A stretch of 39,213 bases of DNA from an uncultured bacterium (GTDB lineage Bacteria; Bacteroidota; Bacteroidia; Chitinophagales; Chitinophagaceae): NCBI GenBank assembly GCA_903834825.1, contig CAILKQ010000103.1, forward strand, positions 1-39,213, written 5' to 3'. This document shows, in pieces, positions 9,827 to 17,243 of this stretch. Positions within the stretch are counted from its first letter, which is position 1, and every line of letters starts with the position of its first letter. The translations under genes were made by a program, and so were the position numbers. The notes below the pieces were generated by a model, which had not been told where the DNA came from, did not search any database, and was given only the letters and a program-made list of their open reading frames with translations.

Positions 9827-11071
9827 TCAGTAGTTGATTTTTCTGATGGCTGGTGTTTTGAACCAGGTGTAAACCACAATACCGATGGTCATCATTCCGC
9901 CAAAGACCACCGATGGGATCACTCCCATCAGCCTTGAGGCAAATCCACTTTCAAAAGCGCCTAGCTCGTTAGAGGAGATGATGAAGATGCTGTTCAGTGC
10001 AGAAACCCTTCCCTTCATTTCTTCAGGTGTCCTGGTTTGTAGGATGGTCGAGCGAACGATCATGCTGATGCCATCCAACAATCCGGAGAGGAACAAGGCT
10101 GCAAAGGATATCCAAAAAACAGTGGAAAGCCCGAAGATGATCATGGTCATGCCAAAACCTGCAACACAAAGAAGCATGATCTTGCCCTGGTCTTTGCGCA
10201 TCGGCACGAAGTTGACGAACAGCATCATGGCGATGGCGCCTATGCCTGGTGCTGAACGAAGAATGCCCAGCCCTTCAGCACCCGTTTTGAGGATGATTTC
10301 AGAGAAATAGGGAAGGAGGGCAGTGGCGCCTCCGAAAAAGACAGCAAAAAGGTCGAGGCTCAACACTCCCAGGATTTCTTTTGTATTCCATACAAAGCGA
10401 AACCCTTCCTGAATGCTTTTCATCATCGGTTCACGTGGAATCGTGAAGGTGGGAGGCTTGGGCCCAATCAAAAAAAGAATGGCAATGGAAAAAGAGAGCA
10501 GTACCACCATCAGAGAAAAAGTGAAGGTGATACCCATTGTACCGTAAAGGATTCCGCCAATTGCCGGACCACCTACGCCTGCAATTTGCCATGAACTGCT
10601 GTGCCAGCTGATGGCGTTAGGAAGTTTCTTTTTGGGAACCAGGCTGCTCACCAGTGCGAACGAGCTAGGGCCGCTGAAGGCCCTGGCAATACCGGTGCAA
10701 AAAGCGATGAGGTAGATATTAACCAGGATGGCAGTCTGGCTGAACGACGATGACGCATGTTCACTCGTGATGTAGGTAAACAAGATGGTTAGAAACATGT
10801 TCCCTGCAATACTGAGGTGAAGCAATTTCTTTTTGTCTGTCCTGTCGATGATGTAGCCAGAATATATCGCCATGATCACCGCAGGAACAAACTCAACCAA
10901 TCCTATCAACCCGATGCTGAATGGATCTTTGGTTATTTCGAAAACCTTCCAGCTGATCAGGGTGGCCTGCATGGTCAATACCATGATAAATAAAAATCTG
11001 GCCAGGATATAACTCCTGAATTCCGGATAACGAAGTGCGGCAAAACTGTGGTGTTTCACAAATTTGAACAT
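9827..11071 (-). CDS. MFS transporter
   Basis: An inner-membrane transporter of the major facilitator superfamily (414 aa), about 12 hydrophobic segments from start to end, with no signal peptide. It resembles the MFS_3 / enterobactin-exporter-like group (for example GYIIDRTDKKKLL, the cytoplasmic loop-2 signature between helices 2 and 3). The substrate cannot be read from sequence; export of a small molecule is likely. The ORF track begins at GTG (11074), but the ATG one codon later is preferred. It follows the dNK gene after a 34-bp gap on the same strand and may be read through from folK-dNK. Its end lies 3 bp from the convergent Cys-cluster gene with no terminator between them. Confidence 0.85.
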   Translation of the reverse strand: MFKFVKHHSFAALRYPEFRSYILARFLFIMVLTMQATLISWKVFEITKDPFSIGLIGLVEFVPAVIMAIYSGYIIDRTDKKKLLHLSIAGNMFLTILFTYITSEHASSSFSQTAILVNIYLIAFCTGIARAFSGPSSFALVSSLVPKKKLPNAISWHSSSWQIAGVGGPAIGGILYGTMGITFTFSLMVVLLSFSIAILFLIGPKPPTFTIPREPMMKSIQEGFRFVWNTKEILGVLSLDLFAVFFGGATALLPYFSEIILKTGAEGLGILRSAPGIGAIAMMLFVNFVPMRKDQGKIMLLCVAGFGMTMIIFGLSTVFWISFAALFLSGLLDGISMIVRSTILQTRTPEEMKGRVSALNSIFIISSNELGAFESGFASRLMGVIPSVVFGGMMTIGIVVYTWFKTPAIRKINY

Positions 11072-11105
11072 CACTGCAAATTTCGGTTATTGTCGCTGAC
11101 CTTGA

Positions 11106-11738
11106 TCAGGGAAGGGAAATAAAATATTGCCCATCTTCATATTCTTTTTCAAGCGCATCCAAGATGGTGTCAAGATGTTTGGGGTTACCAATAAAATCTG
11201 CATCGCTGGTATCAACAATCAGTGTTTTCGTGTTGTGTTGCTTGATATAATGCGTATAGGTCTGTTGAATATTATAGAGATAATCGTTTTGGATATTTTG
11301 CTCGTAAGGCCGGTTCCTTTTTTTGATGTTTTCCTGCAATTTGCTTACTGGAGCGTGCAGGTAGATGAGCAGCTCGGGTTGTATCATCTGATGGTGCATG
11401 GTGTCAAACAACCTTTGGTAAAGCCTGAATTCATCGTCCGGAAGGTTTACTTTGGCAAACAAAAGGCATTTGGTAAAAAGGTAATCTGATATGGTAAGGG
11501 TCCTGAACATGTCTTGTTGGCTGACCAGGTCTTTTTGTTGTTTGTATCGTTCTGCCATAAAGAAGAGCTCGACGGAAAATGCATATTGAGCAGGGTTGTC
11601 ATAGAACTTGGCCAGAAATGGATTGTCTGCAAACTCTTCAAGGATGAGCCTTGCGTTCAAGCGCTCTGCCAGCAGGTTGGCCAGGGTTGTTTTACCGGCC
11701 CCAATATTTCCTTCAATGCTGATGAATGTATACTTCAT
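11106..11738 (-). CDS. Deoxynucleoside kinase
   Basis: This enzyme phosphorylates deoxynucleosides to monophosphates for dNTP salvage in the cytoplasm. It is 210 aa, typical of the dGK/dAK-like dNK family. The P-loop GNIGAGKTT is at residues 10-18, and the substrate-side motif EEFADNPFL and the AERYKQQ helix are present, followed by a lid-like arginine segment KKRNRPYEQ. Purine specificity (dG/dA) is likely by family but not proven. Its ATG overlaps the folK stop by 4 bp (ATGA), so translation is probably coupled. Folate and nucleotide salvage genes are thus together, an arrangement I believe recurs in Bacteroidota. Confidence 0.92.
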   Translation of the reverse strand: MKYTFISIEGNIGAGKTTLANLLAERLNARLILEEFADNPFLAKFYDNPAQYAFSVELFFMAERYKQQKDLVSQQDMFRTLTISDYLFTKCLLFAKVNLPDDEFRLYQRLFDTMHHQMIQPELLIYLHAPVSKLQENIKKRNRPYEQNIQNDYLYNIQQTYTHYIKQHNTKTLIVDTSDADFIGNPKHLDTILDALEKEYEDGQYFISLP

Positions 11739-12220
11739 TTTGACAATTCTTTTACTTCAAGGCTGTCTGGGCATGCCTCCAGAAGTGCCTGGATAGTTTT
11801 GTTGTGTACGGGATCTATTTTTGCTGCATTCAACTCCAACAAGGGAATCAGGGCGAATTTTCGCATGTAAATCCTGGGATGCGGAATGGTCAGCTCTGGC
11901 AGTTCATGCACTTCATTTTCATAGTAAAGGATATCAATGTCAATATTCCTTTCCCCATTCCTTTCCCTGCGCAATCTTCCCATTTGTTGTTCAATCACCA
12001 AAATTGCAGCCATGAGCTCCACTGGCCCTAGTGCAGTATGGATGACCAAAACCTGGTTGAGGAAGGCCGGCTGGTCTTCTTTGCCCCAAGCTGCGGTTTC
12101 ATAAACAGCCGAGCTTCTGGAAATGGCTCCACATTGCTGAGAAATCAGCCTTTTGGCTTCCCCTAAAAAGAAGAAACGGTCTCCAATATTACCACCTATC
12201 AATAAATATACTTCTTTCAT
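11735..12220 (-). CDS. folK: 2-amino-4-hydroxy-6-hydroxymethyldihydropteridine diphosphokinase
   Basis: HPPK transfers pyrophosphate from ATP to 6-hydroxymethyl-dihydropterin in folate synthesis. The family order is clear: YLLIGGNIGDR at the N-terminus, AWGKEDQPAFLNQV (pterin site), RNIDIDILYY (the metal-binding Asp pair) and IPHPRIYMRKFALIPL. The ORF track starts at 12274, but the conserved protein begins at MKEVYLLIGG (12220). The longer start would sit 5 bp from the divergent sppA start and would translate through a GC hairpin. At 161 aa it has the normal length. The gene overlaps the deoxynucleoside kinase by 4 bp. The stable hairpin lies 8 bp before the chosen start. Confidence 0.95.
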   Translation of the reverse strand: MKEVYLLIGGNIGDRFFFLGEAKRLISQQCGAISRSSAVYETAAWGKEDQPAFLNQVLVIHTALGPVELMAAILVIEQQMGRLRRERNGERNIDIDILYYENEVHELPELTIPHPRIYMRKFALIPLLELNAAKIDPVHNKTIQALLEACPDSLEVKELSK

Positions 12221-12228
12221 AAATAGAT

Positions 12229-12242
12229 CCCGCTTCGGCGGG
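12229..12242. repeat. GC hairpin with UUCG-type loop between folK and sppA
   Basis: CCCGC-TTCG-GCGGG is a perfect 5-bp stem. On the plus strand the loop is the very stable C(UUCG)G tetraloop; on the minus strand it is CGAA. It stands out in AT-rich DNA and lies 8 bp before the folK ATG. It may be a dispersed palindromic element or a 5'-UTR structure. No T-tract follows on either strand, so it is not a typical terminator. No second copy was seen in the window. Confidence 0.6.
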
Positions 12243-12279
12243 TAAAGTTCTTTAATTTCGCCTTCTAAACCCATTTGCA

Positions 12280-14034
12280 GTGAAAAGTTTTTTCAAAAGT
12301 TTTTTTGCATCCTTGCTGGCAATGTTCATATTCTTTGGCCTGATCTTCCTGTTGTTCTTTGGGATTGCAGGGGCTTTTCTTGCCTCCGAAAAAGTATCTG
12401 TTGAAGGAAATTCGGTTTTGGTGATTGATCTTTCAAAAGCCTACAACGACAGAACCATGGAAGATCCCATTGCGGAGATCACTGGAGATGATCTTCAACC
12501 GGATTTGAATACTGCCATCAAGTTGATTGAAAAAGCCTCCAAGGATTCATCCATCCGTGGGGTTTATCTTTTATCCAAGGACAATGCCAATGGATTTGCG
12601 GGATCTTCAGAATTGCGCAAAGCATTGTTGGCATTCAAAACTTCCGGGAAATTCATCATTGGCTATGGAGACTATATTTCTCAAAAAGCATATTATGTGG
12701 CCAGTGTGGCCAACAAGGTCTATTGTCATCCCAAAGGCATGTTTGAATGGCAGGGCATGTCTGTGGAATATACATTCTTCAAAAACCTGATTGATAAACT
12801 GGAAATCAAACCACAGATTTTTTATGCAGGAAAATTCAAGAGCGCAACGGAGCCATTCAGGACAACCGCCATGTCAGAGGCCAACAAAGAGCAAACCAGT
12901 GTTTGGTTGAATGACATTTATGATGAAATGATTGATGTTGTTGCATCATCAAGAAATAAAAGCATTGATTCCCTTAAATCCTATGCCAATCGTTTCACCC
13001 TGGATAAACCTGAAAACGCAGTTGCTGCAGGTTTATTGGATGGATTGAAATATGATGATCAGGTGAGGGATGAAATCAGGGGGCGGTTAAAAATTGGAAA
13101 ATCAGACAAGATTAATTTTGTAAGCCTTGCCAAATATTCAAAAGCTGTCAGTGTTGCTGGACCCTATGCCAAAGACAAGATTGCACTGGTGTTGGCAGAA
13201 GGAGAAATCGTTTACGGCAAGGGCTCTCCAGATCAGATCGGTTCTGATGAATATTTGGCTTTGCTGCGAAAGCTGCGTTCAGACAAGTCTGTGAAGGCCA
13301 TCGTGCTGCGGGTAAATTCACCTGGTGGCAGCAGCCTGGCCAGTGAAATCATCTGGAGGGAGCTGGAACTCATCCGCAAGGAAGGCAAAAAAATTGTTGT
13401 GTCCATGGGTGATGTTGCGGCAAGCGGGGGATATTATATTGCTTGTAATGCCGATAAAATCATGGTTCAGCCCAATACCATTACAGGTTCTATCGGTGTG
13501 TTTTCCATTGTTCCGGATTTTTCAAGTTTTATGAACAACAAACTGGGCATCAGTTTTGACCGGGTAAATACGGGAGAATATGCAGACATGCCTTCTGTTA
13601 CAAGGCCCTTGAGGGAGAATGAAAAGAAATTCATTCAGGGTCAGGTAGACCAGATTTACCTTGATTTCAAAACCAGGGTTGCAGAAGGCCGCAAAAAGGA
13701 TATCAACTATATTGACAGCATCGCACAGGGCAGGGTATGGACAGGCAAAAGGGCCATACAACTTGGGTTGGCAGACAAGATAGGCGGGCTGGAAGATGCC
13801 ATTGCAGAGGCCGCAAAAATGGTTGGCATGAAAGAATTCAAGGTCCGAAAATACCCCGAGCCTAAATCCATATTGGAATATTTTATGGACAAGGGCAGTA
13901 GCGATCTCACCAGTTCAACCCTGAAAAAAGAACTGGGCATGGAAGATTACCAACTCTTCAAACGCATCAAAGCCCTGAAGGAAGAAAAAGGGGAAATCAA
14001 AACCCAGCTTCCATTTGAATTCATCATCAAGTGA
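12280..14034 (+). CDS. sppA: Signal peptide peptidase SppA, 67K type
   Basis: A membrane-anchored serine protease that degrades cleaved signal peptides from the cell-envelope side. It is the long, two-domain form (584 aa). One N-terminal membrane anchor spans about residues 12-36. The Ser/Lys dyad is visible: Lys187 in GKFKSATEPF and Ser382 in GDVAASGGYY, with the substrate-groove strand VNSPGGSSLAS. The start is GTG; the next in-frame ATG would cut into the anchor, and MKSFFKSFF fits other Bacteroidota proteins. It is divergent from folK with only 59 bp between starts. An ABC-2 permease follows after 33 bp and is probably co-transcribed. Confidence 0.95.
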   Translation: MKSFFKSFFASLLAMFIFFGLIFLLFFGIAGAFLASEKVSVEGNSVLVIDLSKAYNDRTMEDPIAEITGDDLQPDLNTAIKLIEKASKDSSIRGVYLLSKDNANGFAGSSELRKALLAFKTSGKFIIGYGDYISQKAYYVASVANKVYCHPKGMFEWQGMSVEYTFFKNLIDKLEIKPQIFYAGKFKSATEPFRTTAMSEANKEQTSVWLNDIYDEMIDVVASSRNKSIDSLKSYANRFTLDKPENAVAAGLLDGLKYDDQVRDEIRGRLKIGKSDKINFVSLAKYSKAVSVAGPYAKDKIALVLAEGEIVYGKGSPDQIGSDEYLALLRKLRSDKSVKAIVLRVNSPGGSSLASEIIWRELELIRKEGKKIVVSMGDVAASGGYYIACNADKIMVQPNTITGSIGVFSIVPDFSSFMNNKLGISFDRVNTGEYADMPSVTRPLRENEKKFIQGQVDQIYLDFKTRVAEGRKKDINYIDSIAQGRVWTGKRAIQLGLADKIGGLEDAIAEAAKMVGMKEFKVRKYPEPKSILEYFMDKGSSDLTSSTLKKELGMEDYQLFKRIKALKEEKGEIKTQLPFEFIIK

Positions 14035-14067
14035 TATTAATTTTACCAAAACTGAGAAACAGCGCAC

Positions 14068-15174
14068 ATGAACAATGCTAAGGGGAATTACAACCAATGG
14101 AGGGCAATGCTGGCCATTGCAAAAGCCAGTTTAAAGTCAATTTTCAGAAGTCCTTCTGCAGTCATCTTCAGCTTTCTTTTTCCCATCATCTTTATCCTTG
14201 TATTTGGATTTCTGAGTTCAACCACCCCAGTCATCAGGGTTACCTTTGACCCTGCTTCTGCCAATACAAATGATTTGTATAAGAAGCTGATAGAAAAGTC
14301 TAACCTCAAAGTCATTACACAGCCTTTGTTGATATCGCGGCAAGAATTGGAGAAAGGGCATATTACAGCCATCATCAACATCAGGGAAATCAATCCTGCA
14401 GCCTATCCGAAATATGCCGTTGAGATCACTACTTCTACAGCAGCAGCTGATAGGATTGGTTTGCTGCAATCCATCATTCAGCAGGCCATTGCCGAGCTGG
14501 ACCTGGTGAATTTCCCGCAAAGACCCAGCTATGCCTACATGCAAAAGGAAACTTTGCCTGGTCGGGAATACCGGACAATCGATTTCATTCTGCCTGGCCA
14601 GCTTGGTTTTTCATTGTTGAGTGCCGGGGTCTTTGGCGTAGCATTCATTTTCTTTAACCTTCGACAAACACTTGTGCTCAAACGATTTTTCGCAACACCC
14701 ATCAAAAGAACCTATATCGTTTTTGGCGAAGGACTGGGAAGGATTGCGTTTCAGATGATCACAGCTGTGGTTATACTTTCTATTGGTCATTTTGCCTTCA
14801 AGTTTACCCTTGTCAATGGAATGGTTACGTTTATAGAGTTGATGGTATTGAGTTTGATTGGGTTGATTGTTTTCATGGGATTTGGTTTCATTGTGAGTGG
14901 ATTGGCCAGCAGTGAAAGCACGATTCCCCCTTTTGCCAACCTGGTTACCCTTCCGCAGTTTCTGTTGGCGGGTACATTTTTTCCTGTAGAAAATTTCCCT
15001 ACATGGCTTCAGCCCTTGTGCAAGATTCTTCCGTTGACACACCTTAACCAGGCCATGCGCAATGTTGCTTTTGAAGGGGCCCATTTGAATGAATGCTGGC
15101 CCCAGTTACAGTACCTGCTCATTTGGGGGATTGTGGTGTATGCAATATCCATCAAGGTATTCAAGTGGGAGTAA
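14068..15174 (+). CDS. ABC-2 type transporter permease
   Basis: An inner-membrane permease subunit (368 aa) of the ABC-2 export family (NatB/YhhJ-like). One helix lies near residues 27-47 (VIFSFLFPIIFILVFGFLSS), then a large extracytoplasmic domain of about 120 residues, then a cluster of about five C-terminal helices including the family's FANLVTLPQFLLAGTFFPVENFP region. It has no ATPase domain and no ATPase gene lies next to it, so the nucleotide-binding partner must be encoded elsewhere. The substrate is unknown (lipid, peptide or drug export by family). It is 33 bp after sppA and convergent with queG, with no terminator seen in the 15-bp gap. Confidence 0.88.
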   Translation: MNNAKGNYNQWRAMLAIAKASLKSIFRSPSAVIFSFLFPIIFILVFGFLSSTTPVIRVTFDPASANTNDLYKKLIEKSNLKVITQPLLISRQELEKGHITAIINIREINPAAYPKYAVEITTSTAAADRIGLLQSIIQQAIAELDLVNFPQRPSYAYMQKETLPGREYRTIDFILPGQLGFSLLSAGVFGVAFIFFNLRQTLVLKRFFATPIKRTYIVFGEGLGRIAFQMITAVVILSIGHFAFKFTLVNGMVTFIELMVLSLIGLIVFMGFGFIVSGLASSESTIPPFANLVTLPQFLLAGTFFPVENFPTWLQPLCKILPLTHLNQAMRNVAFEGAHLNECWPQLQYLLIWGIVVYAISIKVFKWE

Positions 15175-15189
15175 GCTGATCTTGAAAAA

Positions 15190-16128
15190 TTAAAGCGATT
15201 TTTTACTGAATAAGCCAAGGTTTCTTTGCATCCCTTCCCATTTGGTTCTTTTGATGGGCGAGTCTTTGAACAGTTGGTTGAAGGCGGTTTTATCAAGCGA
15301 TAACCAGTCGTTGATAGAGAAAGCCAAAACCTCATCCAATGGTTCCAATTCGCTGTGTTGATGGGGTTTGCTGAACCTGTTCCATGGGCAAACATCCTGA
15401 CAAATATCGCAGCCGAACACCCAGTCATTTGCTTTTTGCTGCAATTCCTGCGGAAGGTTGGCTGATTTCAATTCAATGGTAAAGTAGGAGATGCATTGGG
15501 AAGCATTCAATGTCTTGTTGGGCAGGATGGCTTCTGTGGGGCATGCATCGATGCATTTGGTACATGAGCCACAGTAGTCTTGCTGATAGGGAAGGTCTGG
15601 TGCCAAAACAAGGTCTGTAATCAGGGTGGCAAGGAAGAAAAAAGACCCTTTTTTCTTGTTGATCAGGTTCCCGTTTTTACCGATCCATCCCAAACCACTT
15701 TGCATTGCCCAACTTCTTTCCAGCACTGGTGCAGCGTCAACAAATCCACGCCCTTCCACCTGACCAAGCTTTTCCCTGATCCTGAATAGAAATGCATGCA
15801 GTTTCTCGCGGATGACCAGGTGATAATCTTTGCCGTAGGCGTATTTTGCAATTTTGGGGACACTGTCATCCTGGTGTTGCTCCGGAAAATAATTGAAGAC
15901 CAGTGTGATGACGGATTGCGCACCAGGAACCAGCTTGGTGGGATCTGTCCTCAATTCAAAATGGTTTTCCATGTACTTCATTTCCCCATGAAGTCCTTTG
16001 TTGAGCCAGTTCTCCAACCGGCGCGCATCGTCATCCAGGCGCATGGCTTTGGCAATACCACAATCATCAAAGCCCATTGCTGCAGCAATGCTTTTGATGG
16101 TGTCTGCACTTTCCTTGGGTGAAATCAT
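15190..16128 (-). CDS. queG: Epoxyqueuosine reductase
   Basis: QueG reduces epoxyqueuosine to queuosine in tRNA wobble position 34, using cobalamin and two [4Fe-4S] clusters. The catalytic Asp lies in FVDAAPVLER (Asp131), next to the cofactor motif GLGWIGKNGNLI. The ferredoxin-like ligands are CGSCTKCIDACP (Cys186, 189, 192, 196) and FGCDICQDVCPWN (Cys240, 243, 247). At 312 aa it is the shorter form without the C-terminal HEAT repeats. It starts 11 bp after the serine hydrolase gene on the same strand, so the two share a transcript. mnmA, another tRNA modification gene, lies elsewhere in the window. Confidence 0.95.
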   Translation of the reverse strand: MISPKESADTIKSIAAAMGFDDCGIAKAMRLDDDARRLENWLNKGLHGEMKYMENHFELRTDPTKLVPGAQSVITLVFNYFPEQHQDDSVPKIAKYAYGKDYHLVIREKLHAFLFRIREKLGQVEGRGFVDAAPVLERSWAMQSGLGWIGKNGNLINKKKGSFFFLATLITDLVLAPDLPYQQDYCGSCTKCIDACPTEAILPNKTLNASQCISYFTIELKSANLPQELQQKANDWVFGCDICQDVCPWNRFSKPHQHSELEPLDEVLAFSINDWLSLDKTAFNQLFKDSPIKRTKWEGMQRNLGLFSKKSL

Positions 16129-16139
16129 GGCAGCTTTCC

Positions 16140-17186
16140 TTATTGGTCCAGCGCTGTATCAACAGCTTCTTTGACTTGAATCGAAAGTTCTTTTTTCTGG
16201 CCAGTGATCAGCCCTTTTGAAAATACGATTCCAAGATAGGTTCTTTTGGTATCCATCCAGGGCCATGTTCCTAACAGGCCTGGGCATGAAAATACAAATC
16301 CCTTTTCTGCGTCATCCCTTTCCTGCACCCATGCTCCCAACGCATATTTGAAACCCTTGGCCAACTCAGGTGTATAACGCACCTTGAGGTCTGGGAATTG
16401 GATGGTCAGCATTTCCTGAACAGCCTTTTCACTGAGAATACGCTTGTTGTTGAATGTGCCTTTGTTGAGCAACATTTGCATGAAGTTGAGGTAGTCAAAT
16501 GCAGAGCAGACAGCACCTCCGGAAGGATTGGGCGCATTGCCATTCTCATTGTAGAAGGTGGCGGTTCGCATGCCCATGGGGCGAAACAGCTTTTCGGTGA
16601 TCACCCTGTCAAATGTTTTCTTGGTAACCACTTCAATTACCCTGCCTGCAATATTGATGCCGATGCCACCATAGGCAAATGCCTCACCGGGATTGTCTAC
16701 GATCAGTTTTTTAGACGCAAAATTGTTTATTTCTTCTTCCAGGCTGGCAAATTTGGATTTTTGTGCGATCTTCAAAATGCCCGCTGGTTCGGTATCCAGC
16801 CCAGTAGTATGGGAAAGACAATGCCTGATGGTGATGTATCCTTTCATGTATTTTGCAAATACAGGTATGTATTTTGTGACAGGATCGTCCAGGCTAATTT
16901 TACCTTCATCCACCAAAACCATGACCATGGCAGTAGTGAGCCATTTGCTGGAACTGGCGATGGGGCCAGGTGTTTTAAGTTTGAACTCTTCAGATTCCTT
17001 CAGGAAAATGTTTTTTCCTGCTTTTTGAATAACCACCACATACTCCTTGCCCAGGATCTTCTCATTCCGCTTTATTATTGCATTCAATCCGCTAAAGTCT
17101 GTTTGGCCTTGGCTGAACTGCAAGAATAGCAGGAAAATCAATGCCAGACTGCATTTGCGACATGTTTTATTGAAAAAGGCTGTCAT
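16140..17186 (-). CDS. Serine hydrolase, beta-lactamase (class C-like) family
   Basis: A secreted or periplasmic hydrolase of the beta-lactamase/transpeptidase-like family (348 aa). An N-terminal signal peptide (CSLALIFLLFLQFSQG, cleaved near residue 28) is present. The nucleophile motif SSSK (Ser78-Lys81) fits S-x-x-K. Tyr172 in FAYGGIG takes the place of the Tyr motif, as in EstB-type esterases. The C-terminal KTG/HxG motif is not clear; GLLGTWPW occupies that place. The likely activity is an esterase or D-amino peptidase; nothing shows antibiotic resistance. It precedes queG by 11 bp and diverges from clpB across a 57-bp spacer. Confidence 0.85.
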   Translation of the reverse strand: MTAFFNKTCRKCSLALIFLLFLQFSQGQTDFSGLNAIIKRNEKILGKEYVVVIQKAGKNIFLKESEEFKLKTPGPIASSSKWLTTAMVMVLVDEGKISLDDPVTKYIPVFAKYMKGYITIRHCLSHTTGLDTEPAGILKIAQKSKFASLEEEINNFASKKLIVDNPGEAFAYGGIGINIAGRVIEVVTKKTFDRVITEKLFRPMGMRTATFYNENGNAPNPSGGAVCSAFDYLNFMQMLLNKGTFNNKRILSEKAVQEMLTIQFPDLKVRYTPELAKGFKYALGAWVQERDDAEKGFVFSCPGLLGTWPWMDTKRTYLGIVFSKGLITGQKKELSIQVKEAVDTALDQ

Positions 17187-17243
17187 AATTACCTGTTTTT
17201 ATATGTGGTGAATGATTTGACCATAACATTAAAATCCTTGAAC

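Noticed and set aside
12220-12274. Longer folK start giving an N-terminal extension MGLEGEIKEL
   Set aside because: It would read through the GC hairpin and begin 5 bp from the divergent sppA start; the conserved protein begins at MKEVYLLIGG.
16140-17186. Antibiotic-resistance beta-lactamase
   Set aside because: It has the S-x-x-K and Tyr motifs of the superfamily, but no clear KTG motif; esterase/peptidase-like members are far more common in this setting.
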